This document shows, piece by piece, positions 23,192 through 34,626 of a DNA stretch of 64,000 nt. The notes below the pieces were generated by a model that was given only the letters and a program-made list of their open reading frames with translations, was not told the origin of the DNA and ran no database searches. This stretch comes from Lunularia cruciata (Eukaryota > Streptophyta > Marchantiopsida > Lunulariales > Lunulariaceae). Numbering within the stretch: the stretch's first letter is position 1; every line of letters begins with the position of its first letter. The stretch covers positions 1,775,303 to 1,839,302 of the forward strand of contig OX419759.1 in assembly GCA_948567375.1 (NCBI GenBank), given 5' to 3'. Made by a program: the position numbers and the translations under genes.

Positions 23192-23431
23192 TCTCTTCAC
23201 TCAAATCCTTCCTTTGTGACCTTTCCTCCTGCCAAGGATTCTCTCTTTTCCCAATCTTCCTTCGTGACATCTCCCCCTGTCAAGGAATCTCTCTTTCCCA
23301 ATCTTCCTTCTTGACATCTCCTCCTATCAAGGAATCTCTCTTTTCCCAATCTTCCTTCATGACATCTCCTCTTATCAAGGGATCTCTGTTCACTCAAATC
23401 CTTCCTTTGTGACCTCTCCTCCTGTCCAAAC
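23192..23431 (+). repeat. About 48-bp tandem repeat, five units
   Basis: Units starting TCTCT begin at 23192, 23240, 23288, 23335 and 23383, each carrying TTCCTT..TGAC.T and CAAGG. They diverge moderately. The low-complexity reading frames on both strands here come from the repeat. Confidence 0.8.
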
Positions 23432-23600
23432 TCTCTGCCTTTTTGATCCTTTGCTCTTGTTTTTCTCAGTTCCTCCTTCAAGAATCAATGTCCTTCCAAA
23501 CCCCTAAAATCCTTCTGCCCAGCCAAAACTTCCCTTCGATGCATCACTGCCCTGTCAACTCTCTCCATGCTTCATAGTCCTACACACAATTCTCTTGATG

Positions 23601-23656
23601 CTTCACAGTCCTGCCAATTCTCTCAATGCTTCACAGTCCTGCCAATTCTCTCAATG
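23601..23656 (+). repeat. 28-bp tandem repeat, two exact copies
   Basis: CTTCACAGTCCTGCCAATTC plus 8 bases occurs at 23601 and 23629, with a diverged third copy just upstream (about 23570). Confidence 0.85.
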
Positions 23657-24074
23657 CATCACTCCTACGGAAGTATCCAAAAGATTTCTCTTCTTCCTGC
23701 AAACCTTTGAGGTCGCACTCTCTGGACCCAGAAGCCTTTGATGATTCATCTCTCTCTTCAGTGCTTTGTCAATTCATCCCTGGAGGCAGAGCTCCTGCAA
23801 AGCTTTTCCACTCACCCGTACTCCTGTTCATCCTCCTTTCTTGCAAGCTCCTTCAAAGGTATTCTTTTTCTTCACTGTCCATTCATCAACCCCTAATTCC
23901 TGCAAAGCATCTCACTAAACCCTTCACATTCTCTCTCGAAAGCACCGCATTATATATAAATTTTTGTTTTGTTTTCGACCCTCTCCCAGCCCAGCCCGGC
24001 ACGGCTGAAGGCGCTTTGGTATCGGCTGCAGCCCGAACTCTATGGCCCAAAGGGCGCGATACTATAGGGAGATG

Positions 24075-24290
24075 TGCTACGAGTTTCATACACGGCTCAT
24101 CCAAAAACCTTATCTTTTACATAAAATAGGGATAAAAGCTATTTTATCTACAGAAGAATTGATACCCAATGGATTATTGGAACCATATTGATGTAATGCA
24201 GCCAGATGAAGAATACTAGCACCTACTATTATAAAAGGAAGTAAGTAATGAAGGCTAAAAAACGATTTAAGGTTGCATTGTCTAGCTCTC
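24075..24290 (-). pseudogene. Nuclear copy of mitochondrial cytochrome b (cob) fragment
   Basis: The minus strand reads DNATLNRF, then [34 protein letters not shown] and VDKIAF, ending in the remnant of YPYFYVKD. This is the central part of mitochondrial apocytochrome b of complex III. It needs at least two frame corrections, consistent with single-base losses after TTTTTT near 24265 and near 24140, so it is a dead nuclear insertion. After the VKD codons (about 24085) the sequence no longer resembles cob. The residues INSSVDKI look more like bryophyte or lycophyte cob than the HSEMD form I recall for seed plants. Confidence 0.75.
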
Positions 24291-25730
24291 CATTACAGAG
24301 GACCCAAGATAAAAAAAAATTTGGGTTTTGACTCAACATCTTTTTTGGTTGGCAGGCGGATCTGGTCCTTTGATAAAGCTCTGAGACTGGCTCCCCAGAG
24401 GCAATATCTGAGACTGTAGCAGATTTGGTCCGTTGATAAAGCTCAGAGACCGATCTTGAGACTCTATCTAGGATCTCATTTACAGAAGCACTCCGCGAAC
24501 CAAGTTCGTGTAGTAGTGCGAGCTGCAGCAAATTTTGGAGTTCTTAGACATTCGGGACAGAGGAAACGCGACGCAACCCCATTTCACTGCCCCTGCCTGG
24601 CCCGGAAATTACATCCGGTGATTGTGATAGAGCCTTTCCAAGTCCTCTACCGTCGACTCTCAAAAGGCATAACAGGTCTTCACATTCTCTCCATTAGCTT
24701 CTCACATTCATGTTCTCTCCAAATTATAGCTTCATGTTCTCCCGAAAGTATAACTTCTTTGTCATTCTTCCGTGCTCCAGCTCTATTCTTCTCCCAAAGT
24801 CCTATCAATTCCTAAACCCCTACTCATTCTTCACAACCTGCAGACCTCTCAAAAAGCATAACACTCGTCCTTCACAGCCAGCATTTCACTCAAAGCAATT
24901 CTTCTCAGAAACAACTTAGCTCACATTCTCCCCAAACAACTCCACATTCTCTCTCGAAGCATCATTGTCACTGCCATTCTTCCCAAAGCTTCACATTCAC
25001 TCTCTAAAGCCTCACACACTCTTCCCAAAGCTTCTTGTTCTCGTTCTCTCCTAACAGCTTCACATTCCTTCCCAAAAACTCTCAACTGTCAAAGACTCAT
25101 CTCCAAAGGCCTTCCAAAGCATTTCCAAAACTAAAAAACTCTTTTTGCTCCGCCACTAAAATGTAACACTCTTCATCCCAATAACATAAAACAAAGTCTT
25201 GAGCTTTTGTAACCCAAAATTAATTCCCGGCTCATGCACATTAAAAGAACCCTTGAACTTCTAGCACCATAAACTATTTCCGAGCTTTACAATAATATGG
25301 AAAATATCTCCCGCAACAAAAAAAAACATAGCATAAAAAAACTCCTGAGACATATTGACGTAAAATCCAAGTTCATTACAACAAGAAGGAACGAAAAATC
25401 CTAAACCCTAAACCCAGGCCCTATCCTTCTCTGCTACAACCAACCTTTGTTTCTCTAACTCTTGCTCTCTTACCAATGCAATAGGATTTGAGTGCATTGT
25501 GTTGAGTTGCACTTCATTGAATTCTACCTTCAACTTATCAAATTTTGCCTCTAATCTCTCAATTCTTCAGTTTGACATTCTAGATCACTACCTTGCTTTG
25601 CAAAACTCTCTCACAAGTTATCCAAGCTCTTCTTCTAAAGTAGAACATCAACCCAAAGTACTTCAGCTTCCTCCTCTCCTTGGGTTAACTTCTCTTTCAA
25701 CTCCAGATATGGGGCAATTACACCTATGAT
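24290..25730. other. Gene-free, repeat-rich stretch
   Basis: About 24355-24470 contains a direct repeat (GATTTGGTCC.TTGATAAAGC twice). About 24670-25090 is rich in repeated CACATTCTC, TCCCAAAG and CTTCACATTC words. No gene is supported. Confidence 0.45.
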
Positions 25731-25734
25731 CTCA

Positions 25735-25848
25735 AAGAGTTGGGAGGAAGACACTTTGATAGGATTAACCATGACAAGTTGAAGTTGTATCATAAAGGTA
25801 AAGAGACTTTCACTCCAAGGATAAATTGAAATCTTAGTCCAGGGTAAA
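25735..25848 (+). pseudogene. Gypsy 3' internal end
   Basis: Closely matches 10137-10246: GGAGGAAGACACTTTGATAG and the peptide DRINHDKLKLYHKG, followed by an AGGGTAAA purine tract at the LTR edge. Everything upstream of the element has been lost. Confidence 0.7.
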
Positions 25849-25912
25849 TGTAACACTCATTGATGCATGTATGCTTTATAGAAATATTAAGTTTGATATT
25901 GTAAGTAGTGGA

Positions 25913-25965
<53 letters not shown>

Positions 25966-26529
25966 TTTTAGCTAAGCTTCTACATTAGGCATGGTTATCC
26001 AGAGTTAGTCCTAGCTAAGATAAAGGTGACCCTTTTTTGGAGGAAGGGAAAAGAATGAGCACCATTATTTTGTCTTGTAGTGTATTGACTTGGTATTATT
26101 CTTAGTTATTTGACTTTGAAGAAAGAGTTGAGAGCTCTTGGGCCCACAAGCCTTGTTTTTGCAGACTTTTTTTATAGTCCAAGGATAGCCCATGTGAAGG
26201 AATTCTTGACTTAGTTGGTAAGTGAGGATAAGACCACCTACCCATGGGATTATTCTCATACACTTGGATATTCTTTAAATATTTTGAATTTATTTGACTT
26301 TTAGCCTAATAATTTGAGTTACTACTATAATTAGTAACTTTGGTGTATAGCTTTTTCATAAGTTTATAAGCTAGGGGTGAAGATGTACTCATCATATTTC
26401 ATTTGCAACTAACTCTCTCTCATTGAGTTCTCTTGTGAGCAATGTCTTGAGTCTTGAAGTTTTAGCCTTGGAGGAGTGTGATGGAGTTGAGGTTCCTTGC
26501 CTTCTTAATCCATGGTGCATTACCTTAGC
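25849..26529 (+). repeat. Gypsy LTR (second copy) containing an AT microsatellite
   Basis: Begins TGTAACACTC and aligns with 10247-10875. A pure (AT)n run at 25921-25963 is absent from the other copy. As there, the sequence after the LTR (GAGAGACAGGCCGGCTCA, 26554-26571) resembles the 5' leader, so the LTR is flanked by internal sequence on both sides. Confidence 0.75.
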
Positions 26530-26579
26530 AGCCTTCAAAGGTTCATCCTGATTGAGAGACAGGCCGGCTCATACTAAGG

Positions 26580-27040
26580 CACTTATTGTGCACTCTACAA
26601 ATCCTATGACTCTAACTACACATCAAGAGAATGGTCCCAACAACCAAATATTACAAACAAATCAATTTATTATACAAAGCCTTAATTGCTCAAAAAATTC
26701 ATATGCATGTCATTGCACAGAGACCTTCTCCCATGATGAAGTTCTCATCATAATGAAGTGGTAATCCAATGGTTGTGTTATAACGACCACAACTTGATGG
26801 ACCAAAACTGTACAATTATACGAGTATTATACACCATGATCTACTTCCTTGACCCTCCATCACCTTTACACCTCCAAATCAGCTCCTTGATGTGTTTGTT
26901 GTATTCCTCTAATTTGTGGTGGATATTGCTTAAGACACTTTCAAACTTGGCATCACCATGCTTGCACAACTTCTTTCCCAGCTTGGTCTATTGTTCAATG
27001 GAGTAAGTCTTGGGTTCTACTACATGTATCTCTGCTTGGT
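26580..27040. other. No recognised gene
   Basis: Presumed remnant of the gypsy leader followed by unassigned sequence. Only short chance frames are present. Confidence 0.35.
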
Positions 27041-27044
27041 GACC

Positions 27045-28140
27045 TTAGGTCATGACAGAAAATTCCACTTGGGTCTTTAGCCTATTAACAATATCTTCCA
27101 CAATTGTAAGAACTCTTATTTGTTCCTCATATAGAGTATCATGGATGGATTGCAACTCCAACTCCATCTCCATCTCTTGTCTGACTTGTACTCGGAGGAT
27201 GTGAGCTCTGTCTTTGTAGTCAACCACAATCATGGACAACTCCTTGATGCAACTCTTGGTGATTTCCAAGGTGGCATCATGAGATTGGTCCTCTATGGCC
27301 TTCTCCTTCTAAAGACCATCTTTAGGACTTACTTCCTTGTGTCCCTCATATCCAACTCCTCAACATACTTCTTCTTCATCTCCTCTGCTTGCAACTTAAA
27401 TCTACCCTTGATAGTTGTTAAGTTGGAGTCCAATTGGGTAATCCATTGCCTTGAGCCTGCTATCTCCTCCTCCATCTTGGACCTCTCTTGATCCTTTTCT
27501 TGCATACTATCCTCCTATGTGGTCTTGTAGTCCATAAAAGTCTTCTCTTGTTGGGTAGACATTGCCTTCATCACTGCAAGGTCTTCCTTGAAGCTCCCTA
27601 ATGCCTATTAGCACAATGTCACTATCATGCTTCCAAGCCTTGTAGTTGTCAGAAAATACAATGAACTCATCTTGCTTCATTTTTAAGGAGGCTTCCCGAT
27701 TTCCTAGATCAGCTTCAAGGTGACAAATCTGCGCCTCCATGAAAGGTAGGTCCTCTTCTCTTTGTGGTGCTCCACAACCATGATCATCAAACAGACTTCT
27801 TCCTTTGCTCCATGCCAACAGCTCTTGGAGACATACCATCTCTCAAGATTCTCCTTGGTCATGATGTTGTTTTTCATGCACACCATACCCTTTTATTTCC
27901 AAAAATTGGGTCTCCATGTACAAAATGTGGGTGTTGGCTTTGACCAACTCCCTCTCTACCGCTTGTTTTTCCCTTATGGCTGTTTGAATGTGAAAGTGCA
28001 AGAAATCAATCAATCTCTTGTGGTCTATCATCCTAAGCTCAATTTCTTGGTAGGCATGGAGTAGTTCTTCCAAGGTATTCAAAACTAGCCCCAACATGTA
28101 GATAACACAAGATGACAATAGAGGATAGTTGAGTGGGTAC
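27045..28140 (-). pseudogene. Antisense coiled-coil ORF, split by a chromovirus
   Basis: Minus-strand frames 28232-27843, 27839-27507 and 27269-27045 form a broken, strongly charged, heptad-rich protein (for example LEELLHAYQEIELRMIDHK and QTAIREKQAVERELVKAN). Reading upstream on the minus strand, the frame continues past the chromovirus insertion at 33774-33850 as KVPWPKPSLLMYMVENF joining FMYPLNYPLLSS. It resembles TRG copy 2 in style (coiled coil, no pol), but I could not confirm it is the same family. Confidence 0.55.
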
Positions 28141-28145
28141 ATGAA

Positions 28146-28556
28146 TGTAGCAATAAGAAGTTTAGTGACGTATTTAGTAAGGCTAACAAAATAGAGAATA
28201 AGCCAAATTATCCTAGAATATTCTAAAAGCATCTAGGAAGCTTCTTGGGAAGCTTCTCAACTAGTTAACTTGTGCTCCAAGCAGGTAGTTTGTAGAAGCT
28301 TCTAACTAGCTTAGCTTGCATGCCAAGTAGACGACTTCTAAAAGAAAATTTCTTGAGAAGTTTCCTGGTTAACTTGGCTTGCATTCAAAGAAAGCGGCTC
28401 ATGAAAGCTTCTTGAGAAGCTTCTTAAGGGCCTTGTATGCTACCTATAAATACCAAAGCCAAAGCTTATGCTAGGCATTTGGATTTTTTCCACGTTCAAA
28501 TTTCTCAATGTGAACTTCCATTCTCCTATTTCTCTCTTCGGTTTCGGTTTTTTACA
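28146..28556 (+). repeat. 5' LTR of the chromovirus
   Basis: Starts TGTAGCAATA and ends TTTTTTACA. It aligns along its length with 33369-33768 and contains repeated AAGCTTCTTGAGAAGCTTCTT words. CTATAAATACCA near 28443 is a good TATA box. Confidence 0.9.
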
Positions 28557-28557
28557 T

Positions 28558-28569
28558 TGGTATAAGAGT
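28558..28569 (+). other. Primer-binding site (initiator-Met tRNA type)
   Basis: TGGTATAAGAGT lies one base after the 5' LTR end. It is the usual plant TGGTATCAGAGC with two changes. Confidence 0.8.
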
Positions 28570-28827
28570 AGGAATGGGATGGATGGAATTTATGGACCAC
28601 CAAATCCACTTCCACCAAACCATTGGGATTTTCTTGTCCAAGTATTACCCAAGCATTGTTTCACACAATTCATCACCTCATACTTTGGACAGGATTTTTT
28701 GCATATGATCACCATATCTGAGGAACCCTTGGTACTTCCGGTGGTAACTTATGGAGAACAGTGGGCATGTTGTTTCTATGTGTTAATAAATTAGATAGAT
28801 TAGGGGTGGCGTGATATAGCAACAACC

Positions 28828-29673
28828 ATGGTGGAAATACCAAATGTTATCCTTGCTATGCAGCTACAAATCAAGCACCTTCCTCGATTGTTGGATGAAC
28901 TAGATCTTAGACGACAAGAGCATGAAGAGAGAGTACCAATTCGAGAAGGAGGAGATCAGATCAGATTCCCTAAACCCAATTTATTTGAAGGCAAGAATCT
29001 CTTGGGTGTAGTGGAGAATTTTGTGTTTGACTATGAACATTATTTTGAAGCTACCAATCTACAAGACAAGCAAAAATAGATTTTCTTGGCTTCTAGCCAA
29101 TTGGATGGAGTAGCAAAGCTATGGTGGAGATTCCGAGTGAAGTGAGCTGAACAACAAATTGTTGCATCAATCTTGACATAGGCAGAATTCAAGAGCACAA
29201 TAATTAGTTGGTTCCAAGCTATAAATGCCACATGAGCTACACGGGATAAGTTGGCACAGTTGAAACAAATTGGCTTTATAAGAAGTTACATCATGTAGTT
29301 CCAAAACACCATCTTGCAAATTCTAGATATATTAGAAGGTGAAGCTCTGGATTGATTTGTGAGGTGCTTGAAAGCAAGAACCAAATTAGAGGTAACCATG
29401 CAAGAGCCATAAAACTTGGAGGAAACCATACGGTTGGCCGAACATTTTGATTCCTTGGTGGCAACAACTTGGTCTTCACCTCGACCTCCACAAAGCCTAT
29501 CGATACACTACACACGAGTGGAAGAGCCAACACCAATGGAGATTGATGACATTCAACAAAGATCACTTGGCACAAAAGATGAAGAGAAACTACGACAAAA
29601 TGGTGGTTATTTTTATCGTCACCAATTGGGGCATCACATTGTTGAATGCCCATTCAAGAATGGACAACCTTGA
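28828..29673 (+). pseudogene. Chromovirus gag
   Basis: ATG at 28828. The capsid-like region includes IRFPKPNLFEGKNLLGVVENF, and after a TAG the frame continues DGVAKLWWRFR. A zinc-knuckle remnant near 29610-29660 reads YFYRHQLGHHIVECPF: the last His and Cys remain while the first two Cys have become Tyr and Arg. Several stops occur between. Confidence 0.75.
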
Positions 29674-29832
29674 CAAGTTGCCCAGGTGGAGGTTGTGGAG
29701 TTGATTAGGGAAAAAAGGAATCCTAGTAGGAGATTTTGAGCCGCCTATTGGGAACTTGATTAGCTCCAATAGGATTAAAGGCTAGACCTATGCAAGTTTG
29801 CTTCACTTGCAAGGTACAATATCTTATCGAGG

Positions 29833-30111
29833 TTGTATGGTTTGGTTGATTCTAGAAGTTCTGAGAATTGCATGTTTATGCAAGTAGTAAAGGAATTGGG
29901 TATTCTTATCAAGCCAGTAATTGGAAGTAGATTGATAATGGCGGATGGTAAAAAGGGTTTTGCATTCCGCACCTTGCATCCTGTTACTTTCAAGATTGGG
30001 AAGGAGTATTTGGAGTGTATGAGGTTTGTAGTGGCACCTCTACACTATGATATCATTTTTGGACTACCTTGGCTTGAACGTCATAAGGTTCAATTTGATT
30101 GGACCCGATAA
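29833..30111 (+). pseudogene. Chromovirus retropepsin
   Basis: VDSRSSENCMF carries the active-site triad as DSR instead of DSG. DIIFGLPWLERHKVQFDW closes the domain in the usual way. The changed triad predicts an inactive protease. Confidence 0.75.
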
Positions 30112-30469
30112 CAAATTCAAGTTCAACACCAAGGTAGGCATTTTTTATTAGGTTGTCTAGCATCTCTGAGTAAGACAACTAAGAATAGTCAGTCCCAATA
30201 TGGGAAGTTTATTGAGAAGGTAGCCATAGAGCAAGCCTTGAAGAGAGATGAGTCCCAAATGGGAAGTTTGCCAAGAAGGCAACCATGGAAGAAGCTTGGA
30301 AGAGAGATGAGTCCCTGAAGGGAAGTTAGTTAGTGAAGCAACTATAGAGCAAGCTTTGGAGGAAGATAAGTCTGTATTCACAATGAGGATCAAGCAAATT
30401 GCACAAAAAAAATCTGAGGAGGGCCAAGAGCCTCATCAAGCAATGGTTGATCAGATAGTTTAGGAGTTT

Positions 30470-31800
30470 GCGGACGTGTTTTCACATGATCTACCAAAGG
30501 GATTACACTCCAATCGAGGTATACCTTTCAAGATCAAGTTATTGCCAAGGAGTACTCCAATGAGTAGACCGATCTATCGGCTCTCACCAAAGGAGTTGGA
30601 GGAGTTGCAAACAACATTTATAGAGTTGTTAGAAAAGGACCATATGACATAGTACCTCTCCTTGGGGAGCACTGGTACTATTTGTTCCAAAGAAGGATGG
30701 AGGACTTTGTTTCTATATTGATTATCATGGGCTCAATAAGCAAAATGTGAAGAATGCATATCCTCAGTCTCAGATTGATGACTTGCTTGATCAATTAAGT
30801 GGAGCATGATACTTTTCCAAGTTGGATGTTTGCAACGGCTATTGGCAAATCCCTACTAATAGAGAGGATGTGCAAAAGATTGCCTTTTGTACAAGGTATG
30901 GGTATTTCGAGTGGAGGGGTCTACCTTTTGAACTCACTAATGCTCTAGTAGTCTTCATGGATCAAATGCATCGGGTGTTGGATTGACTATTGGATTGGTC
31001 CGTGGTGGTGTTCTTGGATGATATCTTAATCTATAGCAAGACAGGGATAGAACACGTGAATCATGTACGAGAAGTCCTAAGACAACTACGACAATGGAAA
31101 TTTTACTCCAAGAAGTCGAAGTGTACCTTTTGGCAGAAGGAGGTTACCTTCTTGGATCATAAGATCTCACCTGAGGGAATCAAGATGGAAGAAGAGTAAA
31201 TCAAGGCCACTACTAATTGGCCTACCCCAAAGGATGCTACAGAAGTATGGGCATTCAATGGATTGGCCAGTTTTTACCAACAATTCATCCACTACTATGC
31301 TCATGTGGTTGCATCATTGACTAATCTCTTGGGAAAGAACTTGAGTTTCCAATAAACCACCAAACATGAAGAAGCATTCCAGAAGTTAAAGCATATGGTG
31401 TCTTCAAGAGCCATTTTTCAACCATATGATCCTCAACTACCTTGTGTGGTTGATTTTGATGCTTCTAACTTTGCAATTGGAGCCATGTTGCAACAAAAAT
31501 TCCTAGATGGACTACATCCCATTGCCTTTGTGTCTCACTGACTAAATACAACCGAAAGAAATTACTCTGCTTGAGATCGGGAACAACTTGCAATGGTATA
31601 TGCCACCAAGGTATGGAGGAATTATCTCTTGGGGAAATAAGTGATCATGCAAATTGATCACAAACCATTGTTGCACACCTTACACTTGGAACACATGAAG
31701 AGTTGACATCATCGATGGGAGGAGCAACTCCAATTGTTTGATATCGAACTTGAGTACAAACCAGGTCAGTTCCATGTCATCCTTGATGCTCTATCACAAT
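30470..31800 (+). pseudogene. Chromovirus RT and RNase H
   Basis: RT: RPIYRLSPKELEELQ (30570-30610), YFSKLDVCNGYWQIP (30810-30855), RYGYFEWRGLPF, catalytic FLDD at 31011-31022, and LRQWKFYSKKSKCTFWQKE. RNase H: VVDFDASNFAIGAMLQQ near 31448-31498, the later DHKPLLHTLH, and EYKPGQFHVILDALS at about 31750. Multiple stops include TAA codons. Confidence 0.85.
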
Positions 31801-31808
31801 GACCTGAT

Positions 31809-32773
31809 TTGAAGTCTCTTCCTCTCATCACGGTGGCAATTACGATGGTGTCAATTGACCCCAAGGTCCATAATGAGTTTCAGTCAGCTCTACAACAAGA
31901 TCTCTTCTTCCAAATGGTACACGGTCATCTGATAGCAGGCAACAAGGAGTATAACACATTCTCTTTCAAGGAAAACCTTCTATTCCATGAGGACTGGATC
32001 TATGTTCCAACCAAAGGTGATCTCCGACTTGTGTGCCTTCAAGAAGCCCATGATTTACCAATAACTTGTCACATGGGGATGGACAAGACCTTGGGTACCC
32101 TCCAACACCAATGGTGGTGGCCCAACATGACACAAGATGTTTGGGAGTTTTTCCAATCGTGTGAGAGTTGCAACGCAACAAGGCTAGTAGCTAGAAGCCA
32201 AGTGGACTCCTTCACCCACTTCCCATTCTAACTACTCATTGGGAACATGTGAGCTTAGATCTCATCACCTCCTTGCCCAAGACACAACAAGGTCATACAA
32301 CAATTGTGGTGTTTATGGATAAGCTTAGTAAGCAAATCCATTTGGCAACAACTGTGGATATTGTGGATGCTCTAACCTTGGCGCAACTCTATTTTGATAA
32401 TGTATTCAAACATCATGGGATGTCATGTGTACTCATCTCCGACCATGATCCTCGTTTCACGAGAAAGTTTTGGCAAGCACTCTTCTAGATACTTGGCACC
32501 AAGCTTGCTTTGTCCACAGCCTATCATCTACAAACTGATGGACAAAATGAACATGCAAATTACACCTTGGAAGATATACTTTGTGTCTTCATCAACATTC
32601 ACCATACCAATGGGATGAATGTCTTGCAGCTACGGAGTTTGCATATAACAATTCTAAACAAGCAAGCACCAGATTCTCTCTTTTCTTTCTCAATTTTGGC
32701 CAAGATCCGCTTGTCCCATATTCTCTTCTTGCTCCTCCTCCATCTTAGGTTCCTCATACTTCAACCTTCTTGA
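31809..32773 (+). pseudogene. Chromovirus integrase
   Basis: The zinc-binding HHCC region ends CESCNATR (32160-32185) after HMGMDKTLGTLQHQWWWP. The core at 32249-32488 reads MSLDLITSLPKTQQGHT and YFDNVFKHHGM, with the second catalytic Asp region ISDHDPRFT. The third acidic position (QTDGQNEHAN, normally QTERVN-like) lies near 32527-32556. Frame breaks separate the pieces. Confidence 0.8.
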
Positions 32774-33161
32774 CCACCATCTTTGAATCTCTCCACAAGC
32801 CAAATCTCATCTCCTTGTTGCTTAGAATCGTCAAAAATAATATGTGGACCACCATCCTTGTGATCTCACCTTTGAAGTTGATGATAAATTTATTTTATCC
32901 TCTAGTAATATACCCCTTCCACTTGATACCCAAGTTCGTACCACTTGATACCCAAGTTCGTAAACTTGCCCCTAATTGGATAGGACCTTTTGATGTTACT
33001 CAAATTGTCTCTCTTGTTGCTTATCGACTTACCTTGCCTTGTCATATGCAAATTCATCCCGTCTTTCATATTTCCAAGTTGAAACACTTTGATACTAACC
33101 CCTTTTCTTTTTTTTCTTGAGTCCAACCTCCTCCTCCCCCATCCATATCAATGATCATGAG

Positions 33162-33330
33162 GAGTACAAAGTTGATCGTATCCTTGCACGTCACCACATC
33201 CAACGAGGACGTCGACAACATACGGAATACAAGGTCCTTTGGAAAGGGTATCCCCTTCATGATGCCACATGGGAACCTCTTTCTCACCTCCAGAATGCAC
33301 AGACGGTCATCCAACAGTTTGAAGCTTCGT
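33162..33330 (+). pseudogene. Chromovirus chromodomain
   Basis: EYKVDRILARHH, then TEYKVLWKGYPLHDATWEP and a C-terminal helix to FEASL. The aromatic and WKGY core is intact. In chromoviruses this module targets integration to marked chromatin. Confidence 0.88.
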
Positions 33331-33368
33331 TGGCGACGAGGACGTCACCAACTAGCGGAGGTGGAATA

Positions 33369-33768
33369 TATAACAATATGGAGTTTAGCGATGTAGTTAG
33401 TAAGGCTAACGAAGTAAAGAATAAACCAAATTAGTCTATAATATTCCAAAAGCATCTAAGAAACTTCTTGGCAAGCTTCTTGACTAGTTAACTTACATCC
33501 AAAGCAGGTAGTTTCTAGAAACTTTTAACTAACTTAACTTGCATGCCAAATAAACAATTTCAAAAAAAATAAAATTTGAGAAGCTTCTTGGTTAACTTGG
33601 CTTGCGTTCAAAAATAACGATTCAAATAAGTTTCTTGAGAAACTTATCAAAAACCTTATAAGCTACTTATAAATATCAAAGCTAAAGCTTATGCTAGACA
33701 TTCACATCCAAACATCCCAAGGTGAATTTATATTCTCTTATTTCTCTTTTTGATTTTGATTTTTTACA
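33369..33768 (+). repeat. 3' LTR of the chromovirus
   Basis: Begins TATAACAATA (TG changed to TA) after a purine-rich GCGGAGGTGGAA and ends TTTTTTACA. It is followed by the target duplication ATGAA. Confidence 0.9.
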
Positions 33769-33849
33769 ATGAAATTCTCCACCATGTACATCAACAAACT
33801 TGGCTTGGGCCATGGCACCTTTTATGGTAGGGCAGGCATAGCTCTCCTT

Positions 33850-34085
33850 GTATTTAAAAATATTAATATAAAATTTAATTAAAATAAAGTTTTTCTATTA
33901 AATATAAATATTAAATTTAAATACATTATATTTTTATTAAATATATAATATTAAAAAATCAATATATTTTTTCAAAAATTACACTAATATAATAAATTTA
34001 ATAAATTCATTAAATATATAATACCTGAAGTGAATATTAGATAGCTTATTCGTTCAGTTTATCGATGGTCTACATGTACCTAAAT
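33850..34085. other. AT-rich stretch, no gene
   Basis: Very AT-rich (runs of TTAAATATAAATATT type). Nothing coding. Confidence 0.6.
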
Positions 34086-34435
34086 ATGCATCATTTAGCG
34101 AAGGTGTCATTGGCGAAGAGGATTCCAGATTATTAATTATCTATATTTATCTACAAATCCTTGGACTCCAACTATCAACCATGTACGATCCATACTAGAT
34201 TTAACCAACTATCCATCCTACTTTTTTTTCACTTTTAACAGTTCATCTTTGTCATAGTATATGCATCATTTAGCAAAAGTGTCATTGGTGAAGAGGATTC
34301 CAGATTATTAATTATCTATATTTATCTACAAATCCTTGGACTCCAACTATCGACCATGTACAATCCATACTAGATTTAACCAACTATCCATCTTACTTTT
34401 TTTTCACTTTTAACAGCTCATCTTTGTCATAGTAA
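34086..34435 (+). repeat. 175-bp tandem duplication
   Basis: 34086-34260 is repeated at 34261-34435 with only a handful of differences. Both start ATGCATCATTTAGC and contain GAGGATTCCAGATTATTAAT. It is a recent local duplication. Confidence 0.9.
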
Positions 34436-34626
34436 ATTTTTTTCAGTGACATATTCCAGTCCTCTTCTCTCGAAGCAGGGCTGCCGGTCCCATCTGCATC
34501 ACCAAGTTTTTGGGGATGTACAGCAGTCGCTCATATACGGGATTCGCTCGACGATGCCTGGGGGAGTCCAGGTTTTCTGGGCTGGGAAACTTGCGCCATA
34601 TGTGGTGATAAGAACGTGGCGATGCT

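Larger units (their letters stand above)
22080..24070. other. Gene-free, C/T-rich stretch
   Basis: No credible gene. From about 22740 to 23960 the plus strand is pyrimidine-rich and full of short repeats. This keeps frames open on both strands, including 23626-24129, without any domain signal. It could be LTR or leader sequence of an unidentified element. Confidence 0.5.
28146..33768 (+). mobile_element. Near full-length Ty3/gypsy chromovirus with LTRs and TSD
   Basis: The element has a 5' LTR (28146-28556), a 3' LTR (33369-33768), a primer-binding site and, in order, gag, protease, RT, RNase H, integrase and chromodomain. The 5-bp target duplication ATGAA is exact at 28141-28145 and 33769-33773. 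Coding regions carry many stops (TAA, TAG and TGA) and some lost catalytic residues, so it is not autonomous now. It sits inside the antisense coiled-coil ORF. Confidence 0.93.

Noticed and set aside
24060..24100. Group II intron domain V next to the cob fragment (GAGCCGTGTATGAAACTCG)
   Set aside because: The stem does not close with the usual ACGGTTC strand and its position directly after an exon is wrong for domain V.
23626..24129. 167-codon plus-strand frame
   Set aside because: It spans a 28-bp tandem repeat, C/T-rich low-complexity sequence and the antisense of the mitochondrial cob fragment. No domain and no consistent composition.
24075..24290. Chloroplast petB insertion
   Set aside because: The peptide matches mitochondrial cytochrome b ([15 protein letters not shown]) and not petB.
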